From Ferruginibacter sp. (lineage in GTDB: Bacteria; Bacteroidota; Bacteroidia; Chitinophagales; Chitinophagaceae): a stretch of DNA of 64,000 bases. Where the stretch lies: contig JAHBTP010000002.1 in the NCBI GenBank assembly GCA_019638485.1, positions 186,001-250,000 of the forward strand, written 5' to 3'. Made by a program: the position numbers and the translations under genes. Shown here piece by piece: positions 32,686-42,133 of the stretch. The first letter of the stretch is position 1; each line of letters begins with the position of its first letter. A model generated the notes under the pieces. The model saw only the letters and a program-made list of their open reading frames with translations, was not told where the DNA came from and did no database searches.

Positions 32686-33669
32686 ATGGAATACCGTCGT
32701 TTAGGTCGCTCAGGTTTACAGTTGAGCGTTTTATCATTTGGTAGTTGGGTTACATTTAATAAGCAGATTGATGATAAAGTAGCAGATCAATTAATGAGTT
32801 ATGCTTATGATAATGGGGTGAATTTTTTTGACAATGCTGAAGTATATGCACATGGAGAGAGTGAAAAAATGATGGGGCGTGTTTTTAAAAAGAAAAAATG
32901 GGAGAGGTCATCTTTTGTGGTTTCTTCAAAAGTCTTTTTTGGATGGCATGGAAAAGAAAACAAACCAAATCAAACCGGAAATAATAGAAAGCATGTTATT
33001 GAAGCATGTAATGAAGCCTTACAGCGGATGCAATTAGATTATCTTGATTTATTTTATTGTCATCGTGCAGATAAAAACACGCCTATTGAAGAAACGGTTT
33101 GGGCTATGAACCATCTTATTCAACAAGGAAAGATATTGTACTGGGGAACAAGTGAATGGACAGGGGTTGAAATCATGGAGGCGCATCGTATTGCACAGCG
33201 CTACAACCTAATTGGGCCAACTATGGAACAACCACAATATAACCTTTTTGAGCGCTTTAAAGTTGAATCTGATTATTCACAAGTTTATAATAATGTAGGA
33301 TTGGGTACAACAATTTGGAGCCCACTTGCTTCCGGCTTTCTTACAGGAAAATATAATGATGGAATTCCGAAGGGGAGTCGTTTTGATTTGCATAATTTTG
33401 ATTGGCTAAAAGATCAGTGGATGCTTAACGAGAAAGTTGGTAAGGTGAGGAAATTGGCTGATTTAGCAAAAAAAATAGGCACTACTACTGCTGCTATGAG
33501 CATTGCTTGGTGCATTAAAAATCCTCATGTTACTACAGCTATTTTGGGCGCTACAAAAAAGCAGCAGTTGGTAGAAAATATGAAAGCGCTGGAGGTAGTA
33601 CCCTTACTTACTTCAGAAGTAATTGAACGAATAGAAAAGATAATGTTGAACAAACCTCAAATTTTATAA
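32686..33669 (+). CDS. Aldo/keto reductase (Kv-beta/YghZ-like)
   Basis: The 327-residue (beta/alpha)8 NADPH oxidoreductase has the tetrad Asp49 (NFFDNAEVY), Tyr54, Lys82 (VVSSKVFFGW) and His126 (LFYCHRADK). The start MEYRRLGRSGLQLSVLSFGSW and the SPLASGFLTGKYNDG block place it in the potassium-channel beta-subunit/GPR-like group (AKR6/14). The substrate is unknown, perhaps methylglyoxal-type carbonyls. Located 54 bases after lptC on the same strand; the next gene, osmC-like, is separated by 153 bases without a recognisable promoter box. Confidence 0.92.
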   Translation: MEYRRLGRSGLQLSVLSFGSWVTFNKQIDDKVADQLMSYAYDNGVNFFDNAEVYAHGESEKMMGRVFKKKKWERSSFVVSSKVFFGWHGKENKPNQTGNNRKHVIEACNEALQRMQLDYLDLFYCHRADKNTPIEETVWAMNHLIQQGKILYWGTSEWTGVEIMEAHRIAQRYNLIGPTMEQPQYNLFERFKVESDYSQVYNNVGLGTTIWSPLASGFLTGKYNDGIPKGSRFDLHNFDWLKDQWMLNEKVGKVRKLADLAKKIGTTTAAMSIAWCIKNPHVTTAILGATKKQQLVENMKALEVVPLLTSEVIERIEKIMLNKPQIL

Positions 33670-33822
33670 AGACCCGGTTTCGAATTCTACATTGGCTATG
33701 TTAGCCTAAGAGTTGGAAACAAAATATTTATCTTTATTAAATTATTGAGTATTGATGTGATGAGAGGAATATTTTTATAAAAAAGTTTTATTAATAATTA
33801 TTTTACCATCAAATTTTTAAAA

Positions 33823-34233
33823 ATGAAAAGAAAAGCAACAGCAGTTTGGAAAGGAACAGGAAAGGAAGGTAGCGGCCATGTTACCACACAAAGTCATATC
33901 TTAAATACTACACCATATTCTTATACCAGTCGTTTTGAACAGGGTACCGGAACAAACCCTGAGGAATTAGTGGCTGCGGCGCATTCCGGTTGCTTTGCAA
34001 TGAAATTAAGTTTTGTTCTTAATGCTGCAGGTTTTACCGCCGATGAAATTATTGCCGGATGCGAAGTATCACTGGAAGATGGTTCTATTAAAACATCACA
34101 CCTAACTGTAAAAGCAAAAATTCCCGGAATAAATAAGGAACAATTTATTACTGCTGTAGAAGAGGCGAAAACGAACTGTCCCATTTCAAAATCGCTAACA
34201 GCACATATTACCTATGACGCTAGTTTAGTATAA
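33823..34233 (+). CDS. OsmC/Ohr-family peroxiredoxin
   Basis: The 136-residue protein has the OsmC pattern: MKRKATAVWKGTGKEG, a conserved NPEELVAAAHSGCFAM (Glu48, Cys57), and the second cysteine Cys119 in KTNCPISKSL. These cysteines are the peroxidatic and resolving pair. OsmC/Ohr enzymes reduce organic hydroperoxides in the cytoplasm with a dihydrolipoyl-type reductant. The sequence TPYSYTSRFEQGTGTNP fits the OsmC rather than Ohr branch. It is followed after 11 bases by an SDR gene. Confidence 0.93.
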   Translation: MKRKATAVWKGTGKEGSGHVTTQSHILNTTPYSYTSRFEQGTGTNPEELVAAAHSGCFAMKLSFVLNAAGFTADEIIAGCEVSLEDGSIKTSHLTVKAKIPGINKEQFITAVEEAKTNCPISKSLTAHITYDASLV

Positions 34234-34244
34234 TAATTTTGCAA

Positions 34245-35066
34245 ATGAATTTCAACCAGAAAACAGCACTTATTACAGGTGCAAGTAGAGGGATTGGTAA
34301 GGCGATAGCTTTAAAACTAGCCTCTGAGGGTGCTAATATTATTATTGCAGCGAAATCAACTGAAGAGAATCCAAAATTGGGAGGTACTATTTTTTCTGCC
34401 GCAAAGGAAATTGAAAAAGCAGGAGGTAGAGCGTTGCCGGTACATTGTGATATTAGAGATGAAGAGCAAATTAAGAAAGCTGTCGCCTTAGGAGTGGAAC
34501 AGTTTGGTGGGATAGATATTTTGGTTAACAATGCCTCTGCAATATCTCTCACGCCCACGCTGTTAACCGAGCCAAAACGGTTTGATTTGATGCATGATAT
34601 TAATGTAAGAGGAACATTTTTCGTTTGCAAAGAAGCGATTCCATTTTTAAAGAAAGGGAAAAATCCACATATTCTAACACTTTCACCTCCTTTGAATTTA
34701 AATATGAAGTGGTTTGCCAATCATCTGGCCTATACCTTAAGTAAGTATAACATGACGATGATAGCATTGGGTTTGGCTGAGGAATTGCGTGAATCGAGAG
34801 TTGCTTCTAATTCGCTATGGCCTCGTACCACCATTGGTACAGCCGCTGTAAGAAACCTCTTAGGTGGACAGTCTTTGGTGAATATGAGCCGTAAGCCGGA
34901 AATAGTTGCAGACGCTGCTGCTATTATTTTATCTCGTGATGCCCATACCTGTACAGGCAATACCTTTATTGATGATGAGGTGCTAAAATCAGAAGGGATT
35001 ACAAACCTTGATGGGTATGCTGTTAAACCGGGTGAACAGTTATTTAATGACTTATTCTTAGACTAA
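34245..35066 (+). CDS. Short-chain dehydrogenase/reductase (HSDL2-like)
   Basis: The 273-residue SDR has TGASRGIG (residues 11-18), the NNAS motif (96-99), Ser147 in LTLSPP, and the catalytic Tyr163-x3-Lys167 (YTLSK). The pattern KSTEENPKLGGTIFSAAKEIEKAGGRALPVHCDIRDE and SLWPRTTIGTAAVRNLLGG is close to hydroxysteroid dehydrogenase-like protein 2 without the SCP2 domain. The substrate is unknown. An in-frame TTG two codons upstream is not preferred. It forms a pair with the OsmC-like gene. Confidence 0.9.
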   Translation: MNFNQKTALITGASRGIGKAIALKLASEGANIIIAAKSTEENPKLGGTIFSAAKEIEKAGGRALPVHCDIRDEEQIKKAVALGVEQFGGIDILVNNASAISLTPTLLTEPKRFDLMHDINVRGTFFVCKEAIPFLKKGKNPHILTLSPPLNLNMKWFANHLAYTLSKYNMTMIALGLAEELRESRVASNSLWPRTTIGTAAVRNLLGGQSLVNMSRKPEIVADAAAIILSRDAHTCTGNTFIDDEVLKSEGITNLDGYAVKPGEQLFNDLFLD

Positions 35067-35070
35067 GTGC

Positions 35071-35469
35071 TTAGTAATTTACAGCATCATCAGGCCTATC
35101 GGAATTATACCCAATCAAGAAAGCTGCCATTGCCAATCCTATATCTTTAAGCATCATAAGCAAATGCTCCTGTTGCCTTGTTTCTGCCTGAGCAGTAGCA
35201 ATCAAGGGGACATCTACTAATAAAATAAAGATGATTAACATTGCACCAAGAACATAGCAGGCGCGCTTGGTTTTAAAATTTAAAAGAATAGCAGCTGCAG
35301 CTACCATAAATACAGCACCTGATATATATACCCAAATAACCCCCCCGGGAATAAATTTTGGAACCTGACCTTCAAGATTAGAAGCATGGAACATGTGAAA
35401 TATTCCAAATGCGCCCATGATAATTGCAAAAATAACGCACGCAAGGCGGTGTTGAGACATTTTAGCCAT
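35071..35469 (-). CDS. DoxX-like four-helix membrane protein
   Basis: The 132-residue protein has four predicted transmembrane helices (about 8-26, 46-64, 70-90 and 108-124) with the GxFGIFHMFHASN segment common in the DoxX/DoxD-like superfamily. Members have been linked to quinone-dependent oxidation or to detoxification, but no conserved catalytic site is visible here, and the assignment is moderate. The gene is transcribed towards the SDR gene, with 4 bases between stop codons. The start may also be the second Met at 35460. Confidence 0.6.
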   Translation of the reverse strand: MAKMSQHRLACVIFAIIMGAFGIFHMFHASNLEGQVPKFIPGGVIWVYISGAVFMVAAAAILLNFKTKRACYVLGAMLIIFILLVDVPLIATAQAETRQQEHLLMMLKDIGLAMAAFLIGYNSDRPDDAVNY

Positions 35470-35541
35470 AGCGGATAGTTTTAGTTTAAGAAAATTACAT
35501 CATTTTTTTATCATATACAAAAACAATTACTCTCTTTATCT

Positions 35542-37674
35542 CTATTTCCTCAATTTTTGTTCCAAAGGTTTTTCTAAAAGGTAGCGATAAATGAATTCAT
35601 TTTTAAGATTTTGGAAGTGAAATCCTTTGTTACCGCGGATTCCATGACGGCTTTCCCCGTAAAACATCATCTCAAAGTCTTTTCGTTTTTCTTGCAAATC
35701 ACTAACTAATTGCAGGCTGTTCTGCAGGTGTACATTTTCATCAATAACTCCATGAGCAATTTGTAGCATCCCTTTGTAATTTGAAGTGTGGGTTAAAACA
35801 CTGCTTTGACGGTATCCTTCGAAGTTGTCCCTTTCAGTTCCCATGTATCTTTCGGTATAATGTGAATCATAAAGCTTCCAATCAATTACACTTCCACCTG
35901 CCAGGCCATGTGTAAAAGTTTCAGCACCATAAGTAAGTGCATAGGCGCTTAAATAGCCGCCATAGCTAAAACCTTTAATTGCAATCTTTGACGGATTGGC
36001 CTGCCCGTTTGCGATAAGCCAGTTAATCACATCTGTATAATCAGCTAATTCCCACTTGCCTAATTGGTGATAAAGCTGGTCGTTTCCCTCCCTGCCAAAA
36101 TGTGAACTGCCTCTATGATCGGCAACAACCTGTATCATGCCTTCTCTTGCATACCATTGCTGCTCTCCGTTTAATATATAATCATCCATTACATCGTTAC
36201 GTTTCGGTCCGCCATAAATAGATAACATTACCGGATATTTCTCACCGCGTACCATATTAATTGGCCATAATACTCTTACAGGCAAATCAAATTGTTCGTC
36301 TCGGCTTTTAATTCTGAAAATAGTAGTTTGGGCCAATGGGAGATTATTTTTTTCAGAAATTAAACTGTTGAATATCTCAACAGGCTTCTCTCCTTTTTTT
36401 ACTATGGCTATTTTACTTGGGGTAGAATGATTTTCAAAGGTGGTGATAAATGTAGATCCGTTAGGCGATATGTTAATATTTGTATGGTGGTATCTAGTGT
36501 CTGTTAATGTATGTAATTGCCTCCCATCAAGCCCAATACTAAATAACTGTATGCGAGTAGAATTTTCTTTCGTGCGGCCTGTGAAAAGTACAATTCGTTT
36601 ATCTTCATCAAATACAAGAATCTTGCTTACGTGTAGGTTATCAGGTGTTATTCGATTTTTTATATTGCCGCTTTTATCTAAAAGGAAAAGACTTTCCCAT
36701 CCATCTTTGTTACTTAGCAATAAACATTCATTCCCGTTGTTCGAAAAAGTTAAACGATTGTCCTTTTTTAGATCAATCCATGTGTTTGAAGTTTCTTTAT
36801 AGAAGAGTTTTTTATTGCCGCTTTCCGGATTAATTTCAAAAACGTTCAATTCATTTTGTTTTCTATTCATCCATGGAACCAATAAATGACCGTTGGGTTT
36901 CCATACTACTTCTCCAAAATATTGATCATCTTTTTCATTAAAATCAGCCCATATTAGTTTATGCGTTTGTATATCCACTATTCCAATTCGCACAGTAGGG
37001 TTGGGGTCGCCAACTTTTGGGTAGTGAATATTTTCTACATATCCTTCACGTATGTTGGCATCGGTAATTGAAAAAACCGGAACATTAGAATCGTCTGAAC
37101 GAAAGAATACAAGATATCGGCTATCGGGGCTCCACCAAAATGAACGGTAGTTTGAGGCACGCCCCAGAATTTCTTCCATATATACCCAACTGGCATAACC
37201 GTTTAAAATTACGTCACTACCGTCGGTGGTTAAACGCATTTCACGTTTATTTGAAAGATGAATAAAGTACAAATCATTATTCTTTGTATAAGCTACCATA
37301 TTTCCATCCGGACTAATGGTTGGATTCGATTCCTTTTCATTGTCGAAAGTAAGCTGTTGTTCACCTCCGGCTTGTTCTAAGTAAAGGTTGTTATTTTTAA
37401 GATGGACTATGTTTAGCGGTTTGTTCAATGGGGGATTAACAGGACTGTAGGTTGATTCCTTTGCGGTATGAATATCTACACTGTATGATTTATTATTTTT
37501 TGTCCAAACGAAATGATTGTTATCAATCCAATAATTAATAGTAGGAGTTGGCTGAATAACATCAGTGAAGTCATTGTCGAAGTATTGTTTATCTGTAAGC
37601 TGATGTTGTTGGCAAAATGCATATTCGATGGGCCAAAAGCTAATGAAGAGAAATAAGAACATCCGTATGCTCAT
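35542..37674 (-). CDS. Dipeptidyl-peptidase IV-like serine peptidase (S9B)
   Basis: The 710-residue protein has a signal peptide ending near AFCQ, a beta-propeller domain (about 60-450) and a C-terminal alpha/beta hydrolase domain. The catalytic Ser is in GFSYGG (about residue 571), the Asp in HGVIDENVH (about 644) and the His in ESRHGIRG (about 676). The propeller contains DGSDVILNGYASWVYMEEILGR, the double-Glu motif that holds the substrate N-terminus in S9B enzymes. It removes X-Pro dipeptides from peptides outside the inner membrane and helps protein scavenging. Confidence 0.93.
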   Translation of the reverse strand: MSIRMFLFLFISFWPIEYAFCQQHQLTDKQYFDNDFTDVIQPTPTINYWIDNNHFVWTKNNKSYSVDIHTAKESTYSPVNPPLNKPLNIVHLKNNNLYLEQAGGEQQLTFDNEKESNPTISPDGNMVAYTKNNDLYFIHLSNKREMRLTTDGSDVILNGYASWVYMEEILGRASNYRSFWWSPDSRYLVFFRSDDSNVPVFSITDANIREGYVENIHYPKVGDPNPTVRIGIVDIQTHKLIWADFNEKDDQYFGEVVWKPNGHLLVPWMNRKQNELNVFEINPESGNKKLFYKETSNTWIDLKKDNRLTFSNNGNECLLLSNKDGWESLFLLDKSGNIKNRITPDNLHVSKILVFDEDKRIVLFTGRTKENSTRIQLFSIGLDGRQLHTLTDTRYHHTNINISPNGSTFITTFENHSTPSKIAIVKKGEKPVEIFNSLISEKNNLPLAQTTIFRIKSRDEQFDLPVRVLWPINMVRGEKYPVMLSIYGGPKRNDVMDDYILNGEQQWYAREGMIQVVADHRGSSHFGREGNDQLYHQLGKWELADYTDVINWLIANGQANPSKIAIKGFSYGGYLSAYALTYGAETFTHGLAGGSVIDWKLYDSHYTERYMGTERDNFEGYRQSSVLTHTSNYKGMLQIAHGVIDENVHLQNSLQLVSDLQEKRKDFEMMFYGESRHGIRGNKGFHFQNLKNEFIYRYLLEKPLEQKLRK

Positions 37675-37731
37675 AACTATTTATTTTAGTTACAAGATAC
37701 TGCTTTAGGTAAAAATGAGATTTATAGAAGA

Positions 37732-39255
37732 TTAGTCCCACTTTTCCGGTCGCATCATAGGAAAAAGTAGAACATCCTGAATACTTTCCTGACCTGTAAG
37801 TAACATGCAAAGTCTGTCTATTCCAAATCCGATTCCACTGGTAGGAGGCATGCCGTATTCAAGTGCGCGAAGAAAGTCATAATCAATGAACATTGCTTCG
37901 TCATCACCTCGTTCCATTAATCGTGCTTGTTCTTCAAAGCGCTCTCGTTGGTCAATTGGGTCGTTCAACTCACTGTAAGCATTTGCAATTTCTTTACCGT
38001 TTACAATCAGTTCAAAGCGCTCTACCAGTCCCGGTGAAGTGCGATGCTTTTTGGTTAACGGACTCATTTCTTCAGGATAATCAATAATAAAAGTGGGTTG
38101 GATATAATGATGTTCGCACTTTTCACCAAAGATTTCATCAATTAATTTACCTTTTCCCCATTTACTATCTGCGTGTATGCCTAATTGTTGGCAAGCATTA
38201 CGGATACCTTCCTCGTCCATTCCGCTGATATCAATACCTGTATGTTCTTTAATAGCATCATAAATAGTTACTCTCTGATAAGGTGCTTTAAAATCAATAG
38301 TGTTATTACCAACAACTGATTTTGTAAAACCATTTACACTCATTGCTGTTTGTTCCAACAGTTTCTCAGTTGTATTCATCATCCATAAATAATCTTTATA
38401 TGCTACGTAGAATTCAAGAATAGTAAATTCCGGATTATGGGTGCGGTCCATTCCTTCATTGCGAAAATTACGGCTAAACTCGTACACCCAATCAAAACCA
38501 CCAACAATCAGCCTTTTTAAATACAATTCATTGGCAATACGCAAATACATAGGAACATCCAATGCGTTGTGATGAGTGATGAAGGGGCGCGCAGCAGCTC
38601 CTCCGGGGATACTTTGCAATACCGGTGTATCTACTTCAATAGCCCCATGATTATTTAAAAATTCACGAATCGCATTATTCATCTTTGTGCGTTTCAAAAA
38701 AACCTCTTTTACACCGGGGTTTACAATTAAATCAGCATAACGTTGACGGTATTTAAATTCAACATCAGTTACTTCATCAAAGGTTTCACCTTCTTTTTCT
38801 TTTACAACCGGTAATGGCCTCAATGCTTTTGTAAGTAAGGTGAAAGATTGTACATGTATTGAAGTTTCACCTGTTTTGGTAGTAAAAACATAGCCATTGA
38901 TTCCAATGATATCACCGATATCTATCATTTTCTTCCATACCTGCTGGTACAGAGACTTATCTTCTTGCGGACAAATATCATCTTGTTTTATATAAAACTG
39001 AATTCTCCCGCTTGCATCCTGCAATACACCAAAATTTGCCTTTCCCATATCCCTAATGCTCATGATGCGGCCGGCAATGCTTACCTTGTCATAATCACTT
39101 TTGTTTTCATCACCCTTATATCCCATCTTAATAGCAGCTGCATTTTGATTTACTTTAAATTCCGCCGCCGGATATGGGGCTATCCCGGCATTTTTAAGGG
39201 ATTCTAATTTTTCGCGTCTAATTACTTCCTGTTCAGATAAAGATGGAGCCTGCAT
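37732..39255 (-). CDS. lysS: Lysyl-tRNA synthetase (class II)
   Basis: The ~507-residue protein has an N-terminal OB-fold (SIAGRIMSIRDMGKANFGVLQDASGRIQFY), class II motif 2 (RNFRNEGMDRTHNPEFTILE) and motif 3 (GIGFGIDRLCMLLTG). It charges tRNA-Lys. The start is set at ATG 39255. An alternative TTG at 39279 falls inside the promoter's TACCTTTG box, so transcripts cannot contain it. It is the normal bacterial length. Confidence 0.96.
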   Translation of the reverse strand: MQAPSLSEQEVIRREKLESLKNAGIAPYPAAEFKVNQNAAAIKMGYKGDENKSDYDKVSIAGRIMSIRDMGKANFGVLQDASGRIQFYIKQDDICPQEDKSLYQQVWKKMIDIGDIIGINGYVFTTKTGETSIHVQSFTLLTKALRPLPVVKEKEGETFDEVTDVEFKYRQRYADLIVNPGVKEVFLKRTKMNNAIREFLNNHGAIEVDTPVLQSIPGGAAARPFITHHNALDVPMYLRIANELYLKRLIVGGFDWVYEFSRNFRNEGMDRTHNPEFTILEFYVAYKDYLWMMNTTEKLLEQTAMSVNGFTKSVVGNNTIDFKAPYQRVTIYDAIKEHTGIDISGMDEEGIRNACQQLGIHADSKWGKGKLIDEIFGEKCEHHYIQPTFIIDYPEEMSPLTKKHRTSPGLVERFELIVNGKEIANAYSELNDPIDQRERFEEQARLMERGDDEAMFIDYDFLRALEYGMPPTSGIGFGIDRLCMLLTGQESIQDVLLFPMMRPEKWD

Positions 39256-39276
39256 GGTGCGTGTTTTTGCTGGCGA

Positions 39277-39284
39277 CAAAGGTA
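39277..39284 (-). promoter_or_regulatory. -7 box of lysS
   Basis: On the minus strand TACCTTTG matches TAnnTTTG and ends 21 bases before the chosen ATG at 39255. It is used here to decide the start codon of lysS. Confidence 0.55.
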
Positions 39285-39403
39285 ATAAAGAATGATGGTT
39301 GAAAACTATCTTGTTTGTTTATCGTTAATTTAATACTTGATTGATAAATGATAACGAAACGAATACTAAAAAACACGAATTTTGAATGTATAAAATACAT
39401 GAG

Positions 39404-40096
39404 ATGAAAAAAATGTTAACCGCGTTATTTACAGTTTTCCTATTTAATTCCTGTGATGTACTTCAACAATTGCCAGTTAGTGGAGGAGTGACGGAGGCTG
39501 AAGCTGGACAGGGAATAAAACAGGCATTAGATAAGGGATTAAATAGGGCGGTAAGTCAATTGAATTCTACCGACGGATTTTTTAAAAATGAATTATACAA
39601 AATTTTATTACCACCGGAAGCTAAGAAAATTGAAAACACCTTTCGGACTTTAGGATTGGGTAGTTTAGTAGATAAGGCGGTATTGAGTATAAATCGGGGA
39701 GCTGAAGATGCGGTGGGGAAGGCATTGCCTATTTTCACTGATGCTATTAAGGCTATGACACTTCAAGATGCTTTAGGTATTGTGCGCGGAGGAGATACCA
39801 GTATCACGCATTATTTTAGAGAGAAAACCACAAATAAATTGTACACAGCTTTTATGCCGGTAATTCAATCTTCGTTAGATAAAGTAAGTGCTACAAGGTA
39901 TTATGGTGATTTGATTCAGCAGTATAATGATTTTCCCACTACCATAAAAAAGCTAAACCCTGATTTAGCGGATTATGTTACTTCAAGAACAACAGACGCT
40001 ATGTTTAAGGTTATTGCTGTTGAAGAAAAAAATATTAGAGAGAATCCTGTGGCACGAACAACGGAAATTTTGAAAAAAGTTTTTGGTGGAATATAA
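39404..40096 (+). CDS. DUF4197-family lipoprotein
   Basis: The ~230-residue protein has a lipoprotein signal (MKKMLTALFTVFLFNSCDV, lipobox Cys), so it should be anchored in the envelope. The mature part matches DUF4197: QGIKQALDKGLNRAVSQLN, NELYKILLPPEAKKIE, INRGAEDAVGKALPIFTDAIKAMTLQDALGIVRGGDTSITHYFRE, and a helical end. The function is unknown. The start MKKMLTA (39404) is preferred to one six codons upstream, because the basic n-region then fits a signal peptide. Confidence 0.85.
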   Translation: MKKMLTALFTVFLFNSCDVLQQLPVSGGVTEAEAGQGIKQALDKGLNRAVSQLNSTDGFFKNELYKILLPPEAKKIENTFRTLGLGSLVDKAVLSINRGAEDAVGKALPIFTDAIKAMTLQDALGIVRGGDTSITHYFREKTTNKLYTAFMPVIQSSLDKVSATRYYGDLIQQYNDFPTTIKKLNPDLADYVTSRTTDAMFKVIAVEEKNIRENPVARTTEILKKVFGGI

Positions 40097-40124
40097 AAAC
40101 GGTAATGTGTAAATCATAATTAGG

Positions 40125-40652
40125 ATGATTTTTGAAAACTCAGATATTTCTTTAAGTGAAATTCCTTCTGCCGATTCGGTGGAGTGGCAGCGGGTTGAAC
40201 CGGGGTTGAAAAGAGTGAAACAATTGAACTGGCTTCTATTATGGCTTATAGTCATTGCCGTATGGATTGCATTAGTTCTTTTTATTGATGAGTTGGAGGA
40301 TGTTACCACTGTTACGCTTGTTTCTATTGGATTGGCTTTGCTAAGTGGATTTCATTTTTATGCGCAAATGAAGTCGGTTGCCTTTATGGCTTATGCAGTG
40401 AGGGAACACGATTTACTTTATCGCTCCGGCTGGCTTGTTAGAACAGTAAGGGTTTGTCCTTTTAATAGAGTTCAGCATTGCAGTGTTTCAATAGGAATTT
40501 TTGATAGGAAATTCGGAGTAAGCAGTTTGCGCATGTTTACCGCAGGAGGGAATGATGCGGATGTAAAGGTGCAAGGGTTACAATTAAAAGTAGCAAATGA
40601 TTTGCGTAATTGGATTGTAAGTAAAATACATAAGGATGGAGCAGGTGTTTGA
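40125..40652 (+). CDS. Bacterial PH-domain membrane protein (YdbS-like)
   Basis: The 175-residue protein has two transmembrane helices (about 36-78) followed by a bPH_2 domain with the family motif EHDLLYRSGWLVRTVRVCPFNRVQHCSVSIGIFDRKFGVSSLRMFTAGG. Paired YdbS/YdbT proteins are widespread in bacteria. They are membrane bound, and some act in secretion of extracellular lipids or bacteriocin resistance. No specific role can be read here. It overlaps the next gene by 17 bases, so the two are translated as a pair. Confidence 0.88.
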   Translation: MIFENSDISLSEIPSADSVEWQRVEPGLKRVKQLNWLLLWLIVIAVWIALVLFIDELEDVTTVTLVSIGLALLSGFHFYAQMKSVAFMAYAVREHDLLYRSGWLVRTVRVCPFNRVQHCSVSIGIFDRKFGVSSLRMFTAGGNDADVKVQGLQLKVANDLRNWIVSKIHKDGAGV

Positions 40653-42099
40653 TTTTTCTATCCCTCACCGGCAGCCGGTAAAAGCAATTATTCAGGCACT
40701 GATTAAGAGCTTCGGAAGTATGATAAAACAATTGTGGCCTATTATAATTGTAATACTATTAAACAAAAAAGTTCAATCAGGAGAGGGTAGTCGGGAAAAG
40801 GTATTTCTATTCTTTTTTTTCATCCCTTTATTGGTTTTAAGCTATAATTTATTTGAGTTCTTTTACCTCAAGTATATGATTAGAAATGGTGAGCTGGTAA
40901 TAAAAAAGGGCTTTTTTGTAAAGCGAGAAGTGGTACTTCCGTTTGAAAGAATTCAGGCAGTTCATCTGGATCAAGATTGGTTACAAAGATTAATGGGAGT
41001 TGCTAAAATTACTTTTGATTCGCCCGGAACTACTAAAACAGAAGAGCAGATATTTTTAGAATATAAAGTAGCGATACGACTGCGTGATTTACTTGTTGGG
41101 GAGCGAACACACCATGCGGTTAGTGAGCAGCAAATTGAAAAAAGTGTTCCTGTTATTTCATTAGATGGCTCAGATTTGTTTAAGCTGGGTATATCTGCTA
41201 ATTTTTTAAGAGTTTTGCTTATAATGGCAGCCTTTGCTTTTGCTCGCTTAGATGATTTACAGACCATTACCGGAAAATCTTCTTTAGATTGGGTGTCGTG
41301 GCTGGGTGATGAAGCAGCAGCAAACTCTGCGGTTTTTATTAGTGCTATTGCCATTGCTTTGCTTTTATTCTCTATGCTCACCTCATTTATTTTAGTGGTA
41401 TTAAAGTATGGTAACTTTCAGTTAACCCAATCATCAAAAGGGTTTCATATTAGATCAGGACTTATTAATACACGTGAAAAATTAGTACCCTATAATAAAA
41501 TTCAGTTTATTTCATGGAATGCAAATTGGATTAGACGCTTTATTCCTTTTTATTTATTTCATTTTCATATCATTGGTGATTATGAAATTTCTAACAAGTG
41601 GAAGATTGCTGTTCCTGCAACCCGATTATCATTTTTCCCGGTGTTATTACAATCTTACCATCCGCAATTGCCTACTATGGCTGCAAAACTTTATATGCAT
41701 CCTGCTTTTCTATTCCGGCAATTTTTCATTTCATTAATTGTTATTTCGGCAATAGGTGTTGCTGCATGGGTTTTTGATTTTCAGCCAGGCTGGAAATTGC
41801 TTTTTATTTCACCTGTGTGGATGTTCTTTGCTTATATATATCTAAAGAACTTTAGTGTATCCATTGCCGCTAATGCATTACAAATAAACCATACACTGTT
41901 TAGCAAATCGTTTAGTTTGGTACGATGGGATAAGGTGGTTGCAGTAGTTGTTAAACAAAGTATTTTTCAACGGCGTAGAAACTTGGCTACAGTTACATTG
42001 TTTACAGGAGGGGGGAGTGTTTCATTGCCCTATATCTCAATGAAAGAAGCCGGTGAAATAAGAGATTATGCTTTGTATAAATCCGAAACGGCATTTTAA
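40636..42099 (+). CDS. Bacterial PH-domain membrane protein (YdbT-like), three bPH domains
   Basis: The 487-residue protein is an integral membrane protein with about six helices and repeated bPH_2 domains. The first has VLPFERIQAVHLDQDWLQRLMGVAKITFDSPGT, the second LINTREKLVPYNKIQFISWNANWIRRFIPFY, and the third SFSLVRWDKVVAVVVKQSIFQRRRNLATVTLFT. It is the larger partner of the upstream YdbS-like protein, with which it shares 17 bases of coding overlap. The function of the pair is not established in this phylum. Confidence 0.88.
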   Translation: MEQVFDFSIPHRQPVKAIIQALIKSFGSMIKQLWPIIIVILLNKKVQSGEGSREKVFLFFFFIPLLVLSYNLFEFFYLKYMIRNGELVIKKGFFVKREVVLPFERIQAVHLDQDWLQRLMGVAKITFDSPGTTKTEEQIFLEYKVAIRLRDLLVGERTHHAVSEQQIEKSVPVISLDGSDLFKLGISANFLRVLLIMAAFAFARLDDLQTITGKSSLDWVSWLGDEAAANSAVFISAIAIALLLFSMLTSFILVVLKYGNFQLTQSSKGFHIRSGLINTREKLVPYNKIQFISWNANWIRRFIPFYLFHFHIIGDYEISNKWKIAVPATRLSFFPVLLQSYHPQLPTMAAKLYMHPAFLFRQFFISLIVISAIGVAAWVFDFQPGWKLLFISPVWMFFAYIYLKNFSVSIAANALQINHTLFSKSFSLVRWDKVVAVVVKQSIFQRRRNLATVTLFTGGGSVSLPYISMKEAGEIRDYALYKSETAF

Positions 42100-42133
42100 T
42101 AATAGGAGATCTTGCTTTTAGTAATAGGAATAT